Assembly: GCA_964591245.1 (NCBI GenBank)
Contig: CAZPZZ010000004.1
Coordinates: forward strand, 4,887 to 68,886
Direction: 5' to 3'
Origin: CAZPZZ01 sp964591245
GTDB taxonomy: Bacteria > Acidobacteriota > Vicinamibacteria > Vicinamibacterales > UBA8438
DNA: 64,000 nt
In this document: piece by piece, positions 1 through 8,198 of the stretch
How the letters are laid out: every line of letters begins with the position of its first letter
Position numbering within the stretch: position 1 is the stretch's first letter
Made by a program: the position numbers and the translations under genes
Notes under the pieces: generated by a model
The model's input: the letters and a program-made list of their open reading frames with translations, nothing else
Told to the model about the DNA's origin: nothing
The model's database searches: none

Positions 1-1482
1 GAAGTCCATCTCCGAGCGCTCCGGATCATTGATGAGTCCCAGGGACACGACCTGGGTGTAGGTATACAGGTAGATGATGCCCGTCTCCGGGTCGAACGAC
101 CCGCCACCCCAGTTCGTTCCTCCTGCCTGGGACGGCAACATCAGTGTGCCCCACGGCCCATCCGGTTCCGACACCGTCGGCGGTGTAAAGATCGGCCCAA
201 GCCTGTAGTTCGAGGCGATACGCTCTGCCTCGACCCGAAGCTCCGGAGTGAAATCAATCAAGTCATCGACGCTAACCCCCTGCCGGTCGTAGGCTGGTGG
301 TTTCGTCACATAGGGCTGCGTCGGGGCCAACAACTCACCGGGCACAGTCGACGCTTCGACAGACCGCTCCTCGATAGGCCAGACCGGCTCGCCCGTCACA
401 CGGTCAAACACATAGAGCCAGGTCTGCTTCGTCGGCTGCGCGATGGCCTTGATTTCCCGTCCATCAACGGTGATATCTACCAGGATCGGCGCACATGGCA
501 GGTCCCAATCCCAGACGTCGTGGTGAATAAACTGGTAATACCAGAGCCGTTCGCCGGTCTCCAGATCCACGGCGATCAGACTGTCTGAGTACAGATTGTC
601 GCCATGACGGTGCCCACCGTAATAGTCATTAGTTGGCATCTCGGTCGCGAAATACGCGATGCCCAGGTCTTCATCCACCGTCATCTGTCCCCAGACCCCG
701 GTATTGCCCGTGTAACGCCATGAGTCATTCAGCCAGGTGTCATTCCCGAACTCGTCCGCGGTGGGAATGGTATGGAAGATCCATTTCCGGTCCCCGGTGT
801 TGGCATCGAAACCACGAATATAGCCTTTGACATTCTCCAGCGTACGGGGGGCACTTCCAGGAAGATGGGCGGCCCCGATAAGAATCGTGTCCCCGGCCAC
901 AATGGGCGCGGCATGCAAGCCCACCTCTCCGGTGACCAGGTCAATCTCCTGGTCCATGTTCTGCTTCAGATCGATGAGACCGTTATCGCCAAAACTTGCA
1001 AGCCGACGGCCGGTCGCCGCGTCCAATCCGATGAGCTGATATCCAGGGGTGACGTAGAAGATCTCACCGGCCCCATCGTTGTCGCGAAAGGCGAGACCAC
1101 GCCCCGAACGACGGCGCGGAGCGTTCGCCCCTCTTTCACCTTCATCAAGGCGATGCGTCCACAGCAACTCGCCGGTCGCAGCGTCCGCCGCAAACACCGC
1201 TCGACGGGTTCCCGCGGTGCTATAGATCACGCCATCGACCATGAGCGGCGTGGACTGAAAGTTGAATTCGGGTTCAGGGCCAAAATTGTCAGTACTCAGA
1301 CTCCAGGCCAACTCGAGGTCGTTGAAGTTGTCTGCGTTGATTTGATCAGCCGGCGAATAGCGCGTGCTCGCCAGGTCACTTCCATACGTTCTCCATTCGA
1401 GATCTCCGGCCTCTTGCGCCAGGACCGACGTACTGGCCACGAGGATCACGCCGGCCATCGAGCACATCCATCTGCGTACCAC
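1..1482 (-). CDS. PQQ-dependent dehydrogenase, 3' end cut by window
   Basis: The reading frame stays open from a GTG at 1482 to base 1, giving 494 visible codons; the C-terminus lies outside the window. An in-frame stop TAA sits just upstream, and AAGGAGGG (1493-1486) lies close before the GTG; ATG 1467 is an alternative. The N-terminus is a Sec signal ending in LAQ, followed by a segment with 'YGSDLASTRYSPADQI', the usual first strand of secreted quinoprotein alcohol/glucose dehydrogenases. Repeated strands with DxxTG turns (for example 'GGSFDPETGIIYLYT' near the window edge) support an eight-bladed PQQ propeller. No CxxCH heme motif is seen in the visible part. The substrate cannot be told from sequence; such enzymes oxidise alcohols or sugars in the periplasm and pass electrons to the respiratory chain. 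Confidence 0.85.
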   Translation of the reverse strand, partial: MVRRWMCSMAGVILVASTSVLAQEAGDLEWRTYGSDLASTRYSPADQINADNFNDLELAWSLSTDNFGPEPEFNFQSTPLMVDGVIYSTAGTRRAVFAADAATGELLWTHRLDEGERGANAPRRRSGRGLAFRDNDGAGEIFYVTPGYQLIGLDAATGRRLASFGDNGLIDLKQNMDQEIDLVTGEVGLHAAPIVAGDTILIGAAHLPGSAPRTLENVKGYIRGFDANTGDRKWIFHTIPTADEFGNDTWLNDSWRYTGNTGVWGQMTVDEDLGIAYFATEMPTNDYYGGHRHGDNLYSDSLIAVDLETGERLWYYQFIHHDVWDWDLPCAPILVDITVDGREIKAIAQPTKQTWLYVFDRVTGEPVWPIEERSVEASTVPGELLAPTQPYVTKPPAYDRQGVSVDDLIDFTPELRVEAERIASNYRLGPIFTPPTVSEPDGPWGTLMLPSQAGGTNWGGGSFDPETGIIYLYTYTQVVSLGLINDPERSEMDF

Positions 1483-1666
1483 ACGCCCTCCTTATGAATC
1501 GTCAGTGAGACCCCTGCCCCACGTCTCTCTCATTCCCGTATCCGCGCATCCTACCCCGGACCGCAACATCTTCCAACGCATCAGCGAGCGCCATGCAGAC
1601 CGCTACACTCTCCCTGGGGGAAGACCGTCGCCGGGATCCACCGGAATACAGGAAAGGGAACTCGTC

Positions 1667-2104
1667 ATGAGACCGCATACGGGCATTGGGGTAACCGCTA
1701 TTTTCACTGCGCTGTCGCTCCTCGCTGGCATGGTCGTTGTCATGGCGGGTGGACAACGAGGCACCACTCGCGCGCCAGGGCAGCCAGGCTTCGACACAGG
1801 CACGGTCGCCGTGCAGGTAACCAACCGCCCAGGCGTCATGGTGACCAACAAACCGATGGTCATGGCGCGACAAAACGGTCCATGGGTTGTAAGTTTCGCA
1901 GACCCTGAGATGGGGGCAGGCACAGCGCTCGAATTCCTCCAGGTGGGAATTCCCTATCGATTCACCTGGCCCGGCGGACTCTTGGAAGAGCACATTGTCC
2001 GAACAGTCTTCAAAGATGGATGGGTGCAGGTTGAACAACCAGCAGGGACGGCCAGGTCGCTAAACACCTCGGCCGTGACAACAATCGACGAAATCACTCC
2101 CTAA
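1667..2104 (+). CDS. Hypothetical exported small protein
   Basis: 145 residues. I do not recognise the family. The start ATG at 1667 follows AAAGGGAA with normal spacing; a longer in-frame reading upstream (from 1364) overlaps the divergent PQQ gene and lacks a ribosome site. Residues 8-28 are a hydrophobic signal or anchor segment. The mature part has a repeated 'VTNRPGVMVTNKPMVM' element and then a compact, probably beta-rich domain ending near 'VQVEQPAG'. It is flanked by a divergent quinoprotein and a convergent exported protein, so a periplasmic role is likely but unproved. Confidence 0.6.
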   Translation: MRPHTGIGVTAIFTALSLLAGMVVVMAGGQRGTTRAPGQPGFDTGTVAVQVTNRPGVMVTNKPMVMARQNGPWVVSFADPEMGAGTALEFLQVGIPYRFTWPGGLLEEHIVRTVFKDGWVQVEQPAGTARSLNTSAVTTIDEITP

Positions 2105-2207
2105 CGCATACAAGCCCAGGCCACACCCCTCGGCTCAATCGGTCGCGGGAATCGAAGGCTTCCGTCAGACCTTCGCCGATACGCACGCCGGAACGGACAC
2201 GAACCTC

Positions 2208-3188
2208 TTATTTGGCCGCCCGTGCCGCTTCCTCTGCTCGCGCACCAGCAAGAATGCCCGCCATCGAATAATTCCCCTCATGGCACGCGTACTCGTAGAG
2301 CGGTTCGTCGGTTCGCAGAAGTTCTACTTGTGCGGTCCAAGGCCGTGCCCAGGTTTCGACGTCTTCGACCGTAAATTCGTAACGGATCGCACCGAGACCG
2401 ACCCGTGTAAAACGCTCGATCAGCCGGGCCTCCGGGGTGGAGCCTCGCACACTCGTCAGGCGATGGAAGTTCTTCGTCTCGACCACGAGGGTGTCTCCCT
2501 CCCACCGACCTCGAGAATCCCCTACGAACTGCCGGAGCGTCCCATGAGGACGTCCATCCAGCGGTATGACCCGCAACGTGTGCGTCATTTCAATCAGCAA
2601 CACCACATGGTCTGGCGTCTGAAAGAGATGCACATTGTTGTTATAGGCACTCGGGACCATGGGAAGCCCGGTCGTGAACATGCATCGATCATTCAGCCCG
2701 CGATCCTCCCAGGAGTCCGCAGGATGCTCCCGCCGATATGCCCGCCTCGCGGCGGCCCGTGCAGCGGCGGCCGTGGTCAACATCGGAACTCGTCCATCCG
2801 GTGGATCAACGATCAAGGACGTGCGTCTCGTCCCAATCGTCGTCGTTCCACGGTCAAGCCAAAAGTCGTTGTAGGCCCCGAGCGCACCATTTTCACCGCG
2901 GTCCACACTCGCGCCAGCCCTCGTGCGCCGCGCGGGGCGGTCCAGTAACTGCTGCTCTCGCTCGACGGTGGCTTGCTCGAGCGTGGCAGCCTCCTCTTCC
3001 GTCAGAAACTCCCGCTCAGACAGTTCTTCTGGGCGTTGAAGCGGTGTGATCGAGCGAAAATCCCAAATACCACCAAGTGCCGGATCACCCCAGGCGGTAC
3101 GGAGCATGGACTGCGCCGTAACGGAAGCTACTGACATGACGAGGCTGAAGACAACGCCGATTCCAACGACTACCTGTCGATGCCGCAT
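2208..3188 (-). CDS. Secreted protein of unknown function, CHEGNY-motif family (copy 1)
   Basis: 326 residues with a Sec signal peptide (cleavage after VTAQ, about residue 26). The start ATG is preceded by GGAGG five bases upstream. After the signal comes 'WGDPALGGIWDF', a proline-leucine 'TPLQRP' turn and a charged helix. The conserved core holds 'FQTPDHVV', 'RVIPLDGR', 'GDSRGRWEGDTLVVET' and near the C-terminus 'YEYACHEGNYSM'. The same blocks occur in the same order in the gene just downstream (3248-4348), so the two are tandem paralogues. I know the family only as an uncharacterised group of exported proteins common in Acidobacteria; no catalytic function is assigned. The invariant Cys-His in CHEGNY could bind a metal, but that is a guess. 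Confidence 0.8.
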   Translation of the reverse strand: MRHRQVVVGIGVVFSLVMSVASVTAQSMLRTAWGDPALGGIWDFRSITPLQRPEELSEREFLTEEEAATLEQATVEREQQLLDRPARRTRAGASVDRGENGALGAYNDFWLDRGTTTIGTRRTSLIVDPPDGRVPMLTTAAAARAAARRAYRREHPADSWEDRGLNDRCMFTTGLPMVPSAYNNNVHLFQTPDHVVLLIEMTHTLRVIPLDGRPHGTLRQFVGDSRGRWEGDTLVVETKNFHRLTSVRGSTPEARLIERFTRVGLGAIRYEFTVEDVETWARPWTAQVELLRTDEPLYEYACHEGNYSMAGILAGARAEEAARAAK

Positions 3189-3247
3189 CTGAACCTCCGA
3201 GCAATGCCTGGCCGGTCCGTCCGCCCAGTGCTCTAAACAATGCCGTA

Positions 3248-4348
3248 CTAGCGTCCCCCTGTGGGCAAGACAATAGGCACCGCAGGTTCTCTGATGCCAG
3301 GATGCCCCGCGTCCTTTCGCTGTTGAGACACAAGCGCCGCCGCCCGCAGGGCGAGATCCTCATCAGCGCGGGCCCCGGTCAGCAAATTCACCATCCCGTA
3401 ATTTCCTTCGTGGCAGGCGTACTCGAATAGATGATTCAGCGGATCGGCGGTATCTCGCCGCTGCATAGGAATCGCGACCGTATACGGTTGCGTAAAGGTT
3501 GCCTGATCCTCCACGGTGAACTGGTAATCAATCGTATTCGAGTCCACCATACGGAAACGTTCGATCAGTCGAAGCGTCCCGCCCGGTCCTCGGTGCCCTG
3601 TCTGGATGATGTGCGAGGGTTGATAGTTTCCGCCATCCAAACGGTTATGAAACCCCGCGGTCTCGACAATGAGCGTGTCGCCTTCCCACCGCCCCCGGCT
3701 ATCCCCTAGCCACTGACGAATCCCATCGCCCACATGATCGCGTCCGTCCAGTGGAATGATACGCGTCTCGTGGATCATCTCCATGACAATCGCGATATGA
3801 TCCGGCGTCTGAAAAATCTGGTAGTTCGCGTTGTAGATATTGGGAATCATCGCGATCGGCAAGGTCCGAGAAATGCAGCGCTCCCAACTATTCCGATCGA
3901 GCCATGAATCACCTTCCCCCCGACCAGTTCTGGCGTCCTCTCGCTCCACAAGACGCTGTATGGCGTCCGGTCGCATGACCGGAATGCGACCGTCTGGTGG
4001 ATCGACAATCAACGAGTCACGGCCTAGTGCACCGGCTTGCTCGAGCCAACCGGCCCCCGTCCCGTCAGTCGCCTCACGCACAGCCGCCTGCGCCGCCCGA
4101 CTCTGCGCTCGTTCCTCTGTTGTCAACCGTTCGAGTGGAGTCGTCGTCGAGTTGTTCCACACGCCACGAAGATCCGGATGTCCCCATGGCGTCTTCGGAG
4201 CCAGAGCCGCTCCCTCTGAGTCCAGTCGTCCATTCAGCTCGGTCGATGCGCCCGACACGGTCCGAGAAGCCTGACCGGCTGCGTCCGTGCCGACACACGT
4301 GACTAGCACCAACACGAACAACGAAACACACTGTCGCGAATAACTCAT
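3248..4348 (-). CDS. Secreted protein of unknown function, CHEGNY-motif family (copy 2)
   Basis: 366 residues from ATG 4348, chosen because GGAGGT lies eight bases upstream and a signal peptide (cleavage near DAAGQ, residue 25) begins there; a longer in-frame extension to 4501 has no such signal. Shared blocks with the neighbour at 2208-3188 are 'WGHPDLRGVWNN', 'TPLERL', 'FQTPDHIA', 'RIIPLDGR', 'GDSRGRWEGDTLIVET' and 'FEYACHEGNYGM'. The copies differ mainly in the region after the signal and at the C-terminus, so the duplication is old. It lies 59 bases from copy 1 and may be cotranscribed with it. Function unknown; probably periplasmic. Confidence 0.8.
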   Translation of the reverse strand: MSYSRQCVSLFVLVLVTCVGTDAAGQASRTVSGASTELNGRLDSEGAALAPKTPWGHPDLRGVWNNSTTTPLERLTTEERAQSRAAQAAVREATDGTGAGWLEQAGALGRDSLIVDPPDGRIPVMRPDAIQRLVEREDARTGRGEGDSWLDRNSWERCISRTLPIAMIPNIYNANYQIFQTPDHIAIVMEMIHETRIIPLDGRDHVGDGIRQWLGDSRGRWEGDTLIVETAGFHNRLDGGNYQPSHIIQTGHRGPGGTLRLIERFRMVDSNTIDYQFTVEDQATFTQPYTVAIPMQRRDTADPLNHLFEYACHEGNYGMVNLLTGARADEDLALRAAALVSQQRKDAGHPGIREPAVPIVLPTGGR

Positions 4349-4504
4349 CGAGCACACCTCCAGGTCATATCTTAGCGCGGTCTCAACGCCCTGCATCCAG
4401 AGCACACAACCCGGTCGCAGGAATGGGGACCCCGGGCTGCCGCTCGCGAATGAGAATTCACGTCGGAGCTCCCATCCGGGCCATCGAGAGAACAGTCCCA
4501 AGGT

Positions 4505-5941
4505 CTACCGTGACGGAGCCGCAACCAGCTTCCGAACCCATCCGTCGCCTTTCGTCAACAGATAGAGTTCTCCGCTCGCATCGATTCCCAGGCGCAGGTC
4601 AACCCGATCGCCTGGACCGTAGGTATTCGGAAAACCAGCCACCTCGACGATATCCCGCTCCTCACCGTCAAACATCAGTCGAATTTCCGTGATTTCCACC
4701 GGCAGCTCCCCATCGAGCGCATCCACGTCAAACGTTAACAACCGCCCTCGTGGAAACTCGGCAAAAACATACTGCCCCTGGAGTTCAGGGATCGCTCGAC
4801 CTCGATAGACAAAGCCACCGCCCACCGCATTGCCGTCATCGTGGTCGTACTGCGCCACCGGATACACGAATTCGTGCTCATCGCGATCCGGAAGCGGATA
4901 TACCGGTCCCGGCCCCGCTCCGACGGCGTACCCGCTCGCAAAGGTCCCCTCCCGCAACCGCCAGCCATAATTTGCACCAGGTTGACCAACATTGACCTCC
5001 TCCACCTGGTTCTGGCCAATATCCCCAATGAACATTCTGCCGTCGGTATCCCACGAAAAATGCTGGGGATGGCGAAGTCCATATGCCCAGATCTCAGGCG
5101 CCGCACCAGTACGCGCAACAAACGGATTATCCGAGGGAATGCCATACCCCTGGGTGGCATCGCCTCCGAGCGGATCGATTCGAATAATGGCGGCCTGAGG
5201 AACGGCCAGCGACTGGCCGTAGTCTTGTGGATCATGCGCTGCCCCCCCATCTCCCAAGCAGGCGTACAGCATGCCGTGATCTGGCGATCCGGGCTCGGCA
5301 TAGGGATTAAACGCGATCGTACCGATGTTGTGATTCGGGGCGAACTGACCGATACGAAACACTTCCCGTGAAGAGCCACTAAAAACGTTGGCACTCGGGT
5401 CAGTCATGGTCCATTCGCGAATGACGCTTTCGTGACTTCCTGCGTCGTCCTCCAGATAGTCCGCAATGCCGCTGGCGGAATCGGTGCTGTACGCGGTGTA
5501 CAACTTGCCGAACCCGGGCGTCCCCTCCTCAGCAAATTGTGGGTGAAAGGCCACACTAACCAGACCGGCCTCGTTCGGAAACATGGAATCATCGAAGCCG
5601 ACGTCCTCTTCGCGCAGATCCAAGAATGTGACGGGCGCCATCCCGTCCTCGTCGGTCGCATACACGATCCCTCGCAGATCATTCAGTGCCAATCGACCGG
5701 CATCGTCTCCGAAAGGGACGAGATACTGAATGCGGGCAAACGCGGCGTTGATCTGTCTTCCTCCACTTGAGTCCGAGGTCTCCGGTACGCGTACAAAGGT
5801 TTCGGTCCCGACAATGAGATCGCCTTTGCGAATAGTCTCTGGGATCGGATCCTCCAGCGGCTCCAGCTGACCAGCGGCCGCGGAGAGGATAGAGGCGAAC
5901 GTGAGGGTAGCTACGACGCTGAATACTCTTGTAACGTGCAT
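4505..5941 (-). CDS. PQQ-dependent sugar dehydrogenase (GSDH family)
   Basis: 478 residues with a signal peptide ending AAAG (about residue 24). The core matches the glucose/sorbosone dehydrogenase family: 'DLRGIVYATD', 'GLVSVAFHPQF', 'YTAYS', 'GDGGAAHDPQDYGQSL', 'WAYGLRHPQHFSWD' and 'MFIGDIGQNQVEEVN'. This six-bladed propeller fold binds PQQ and Ca2+ and oxidises aldose sugars in the periplasm; eukaryotic HIPL proteins share it. The usual early 'glp.Ge..' segment is replaced by a longer N-terminal region (residues 25-95) containing 'RLALNDLRG'. No heme motif is visible, so electrons would go to a separate acceptor. Lies 156 bases upstream of the CHEGNY paralogues on the same strand. Confidence 0.8.
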   Translation of the reverse strand: MHVTRVFSVVATLTFASILSAAAGQLEPLEDPIPETIRKGDLIVGTETFVRVPETSDSSGGRQINAAFARIQYLVPFGDDAGRLALNDLRGIVYATDEDGMAPVTFLDLREEDVGFDDSMFPNEAGLVSVAFHPQFAEEGTPGFGKLYTAYSTDSASGIADYLEDDAGSHESVIREWTMTDPSANVFSGSSREVFRIGQFAPNHNIGTIAFNPYAEPGSPDHGMLYACLGDGGAAHDPQDYGQSLAVPQAAIIRIDPLGGDATQGYGIPSDNPFVARTGAAPEIWAYGLRHPQHFSWDTDGRMFIGDIGQNQVEEVNVGQPGANYGWRLREGTFASGYAVGAGPGPVYPLPDRDEHEFVYPVAQYDHDDGNAVGGGFVYRGRAIPELQGQYVFAEFPRGRLLTFDVDALDGELPVEITEIRLMFDGEERDIVEVAGFPNTYGPGDRVDLRLGIDASGELYLLTKGDGWVRKLVAAPSR

Positions 5942-6050
5942 TCAAGAAGTATGAACCGAACACCAGATGGCGGTCTACCTTTCGCCGTCCGACTCCGTGG
6001 GTGACCGCGCAAGAACCGGGCGTCAGCACCGATACGGATCCGCGTCCGCC

Positions 6051-7052
6051 TCACTCGCAGCCCCCGACTGCGCCATCGGGCCCACACACCCTCGACAACA
6101 CCTTGCTGACGTAGTCACGGGTTTCTCCGTACAGGACAACCTGCCCGCGGACGTAGCGCTCAGCAAATCCAGGTCCTGCGTTGTAGGCCACAAGCGCAAG
6201 TTCCAGATCCCCAAACTTTTCCAGTAGCTGCGAGAAATAACGTACGCCTCCTTCGACGTTTTGCTCAGGTACAAGGGGGTTTACACCTAATTCCCTCGCG
6301 GTCATCGGCATGAGCTGCATCAGACCGATCGCACCAGCATGTGAGCGTGCGTCAGGGTCAAAGGCGGATTCGACCTCGATGATGGCCCGTACGACGGCTG
6401 ACTCAACGGAGTACGCGTCAGCGTACCGTTGGATAATGACGTCAAACGGCTCGGGAGCGATATCTCGCCCTGTGAGCGGCGGGATAGGCTCACGTGCTCG
6501 CGGCGTGGTCGCGCGCACATACGCCCTATCAAGATAAGCAGCTGCTGCCTCGCGCCCGTATCCAACAGCCGTCATCAGCCGTGCGGTATCGAGCGCTCGG
6601 CGCCTGATACGTCCCGCGACAACATCGGCTGTCTCGCGCGCCGAGTACCCGACAGCGTCCATCCGGTACGCCATCCGGTTACGGGCCGCAACCCCCGGCG
6701 ACGCGATCACCTCTAGTCCCGTGTCGAGTCTGGCCGCGTCACGAACCTCATCAAACGTAAACGGTCCCAAAGGGGCACGTCCGACCACGGCTTCAGCCAA
6801 CTGCGAAAAATCCGTCCAGGCCGCGACTCGTTCACCATCTGTCATGGCATCCTGCCGTCGAACGAGTTCCTCGAACGCCCGGTGTACGGAGGTCAAATCG
6901 AAAAGCCGGACAACGAGTTCCCCGCTCGATTCGGGCTGGATAGCCGCAACTTCATTCGCCGACACCTCAGAATCAACCGCGCCACCGGCTAAGACCAGCA
7001 AGAGAACGACAAGGGTGGTGAACGCGACCGTCACGTTTCTATTCTCTGGCAA
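6051..7052 (-). CDS. Lytic transglycosylase, SLT domain
   Basis: 333 residues from TTG 7052; GTG 7034 is an equally reasonable start and still leaves a signal peptide. Residues 30-200 form a helical region of no known family. Residues about 202-325 are a soluble-lytic-transglycosylase domain: 'AIIEVESAFDP' with the catalytic glutamate at about 228, 'SHAGAIGLMQLMP', 'VEGGVRYFSQLL' and 'ALVAYNAGPG'. Such enzymes cleave peptidoglycan between MurNAc and GlcNAc, forming 1,6-anhydro ends, in cell-wall turnover or around envelope machines. The start overlaps the end of the upstream PDZ gene, which implies translational coupling. Confidence 0.85.
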   Translation of the reverse strand: MPENRNVTVAFTTLVVLLLVLAGGAVDSEVSANEVAAIQPESSGELVVRLFDLTSVHRAFEELVRRQDAMTDGERVAAWTDFSQLAEAVVGRAPLGPFTFDEVRDAARLDTGLEVIASPGVAARNRMAYRMDAVGYSARETADVVAGRIRRRALDTARLMTAVGYGREAAAAYLDRAYVRATTPRAREPIPPLTGRDIAPEPFDVIIQRYADAYSVESAVVRAIIEVESAFDPDARSHAGAIGLMQLMPMTARELGVNPLVPEQNVEGGVRYFSQLLEKFGDLELALVAYNAGPGFAERYVRGQVVLYGETRDYVSKVLSRVCGPDGAVGGCE

Positions 7053-7497
7053 AGGTACCCGGAGTTGCAGTCGCGAGGCACCGCTCTAGGACATCTTGGT
7101 TCCGGACGACACGAATGCGGACGCTGGTGCCGGCGCCAATCCGCTGGAGTCCAGTCCATAGGTCGGCACCGGTATGCACTGGATATCCTGCGATGTCGAG
7201 TACGACGTCACCGGTCCGTAGTCCGGCCTTCGCGGCCGGTGATCCCTCGATCACACCTCGAATGATCGCGTCTGCCGTATTCGTCACGACCCCGATGAAC
7301 GCCTGCGACCCGGACGTCTTCGCCAGATCCGACACGCTCTGCCCCCGGAACGCCTGCGAGAACGTGTTGACGGGTGGTATCGATCGACGTCCGCACTCCA
7401 CTGCCATGAACTCGGGTCCTCCCGGTGTTAGAGCCTCGAGCGTCAAGAGCAAGAGGAACGACACCACCGCCATCCCCTGGAACAGGCGCCGCATCAT
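7039..7497 (-). CDS. Membrane-anchored PDZ-domain protein
   Basis: About 152 residues from ATG 7497 (AGGA nine bases upstream; GTG 7515 is the alternative). An N-terminal hydrophobic segment 'VVSFLLLLTLEAL' anchors or exports it. The C-terminal 90 residues are a PDZ domain of the DegP/DegS type: 'FIGVVT' as binding-loop strand, 'VIEGSPAAKAGLRTGDVVLDIAG' and 'VRIRVVRN'. No serine-protease domain is present. Coupled to the transglycosylase gene, it may recruit or regulate it through C-terminal peptide binding; that is inferred from position only. Confidence 0.7.
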   Translation of the reverse strand: MMRRLFQGMAVVSFLLLLTLEALTPGGPEFMAVECGRRSIPPVNTFSQAFRGQSVSDLAKTSGSQAFIGVVTNTADAIIRGVIEGSPAAKAGLRTGDVVLDIAGYPVHTGADLWTGLQRIGAGTSVRIRVVRNQDVLERCLATATPGTFARE

Positions 7498-7627
7498 GGA
7501 TGACCATCCTGCCACATCCGCTCACCATTCCCATGCGCACAACTGACCCCATTCATTTGACACGGTCCGACCGAATTGATGTTCAGTGAGATAATCCACC
7601 GCAATGGTATCTATCGAGGAGGAATCC

Positions 7628-8140
7628 GTGACCAGACCGGTACAATCCTGCAGCGCAACCTCGGTGTGCAGACAACTTGCCACCGGTGTGGCCATTGGCC
7701 TCGTCGCAGCCACGGGAACATTCGCTCAATCTCCGGACGTGATGGACCCCGCAAGCAACGTGCTTGCCCTCGAGCGCCAAGTCGAAACCGCAGTACTTGA
7801 AGCCAACGTAACCTTCCTCGATCAGATCTGTGCGGAGGACTTCACCTACTCCCACGGAGACGGCTGGACCACCGGCAAGCCCCTCCTCGGAATCGACCAA
7901 AGATCGGAGTGGTTGGCATCACTCCAGGGTCGTTATGTCCAACGCGAGGTGGATTCCCAACAGATCGAGATGCACGGCGATGTCGCCATCACCATGGGGC
8001 GGGTACGGGCACGTACGGGAGGCTCGGACGAGGCGCAACGTGCATTTAGTTTCTGGTATATCCGCGTCTGGGCGTATCGCGATAACGAGTGGCGTTATCT
8101 CTCACACCGAACCGTACAGGGTCCGAACTACGAAAATTAA
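7628..8140 (+). CDS. Exported NTF2-like (DUF4440/SnoaL-type) protein
   Basis: 170 residues from GTG 7628. GAGGAGG (7616-7622) sits five bases before this GTG but inside any reading from the upstream ATG 7604, so the GTG is the better start. A signal peptide ends at TFAQS (about residue 34). The mature domain reads 'LERQVETAVLEANVTFLDQI' then 'DFTYSHGDG', 'VDSQQIEMHGDVAITMGRV', 'FWYIRVWAYRDNEWRY', the order of strands in DUF4440 cone-shaped folds. These fold families include enzymes and ligand binders, and no specific function follows. It stands alone, convergent with the TlpA-like gene. Confidence 0.7.
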   Translation: MTRPVQSCSATSVCRQLATGVAIGLVAATGTFAQSPDVMDPASNVLALERQVETAVLEANVTFLDQICAEDFTYSHGDGWTTGKPLLGIDQRSEWLASLQGRYVQREVDSQQIEMHGDVAITMGRVRARTGGSDEAQRAFSFWYIRVWAYRDNEWRYLSHRTVQGPNYEN

Positions 8141-8198
8141 GTCTGGCACCATCCCACTGCTCGCAGAAATCCAGGCAGTCCTCCGACCAAGAAATCTC

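Noticed and set aside
772..1497. 241-residue plus-strand frame opposite the first quinoprotein
   Set aside because: The opposite strand encodes a clear PQQ propeller with signal peptide; no family features here.
4841..5371. Long frame opposite the GSDH gene
   Set aside because: Coding signal and domains are on the minus strand.
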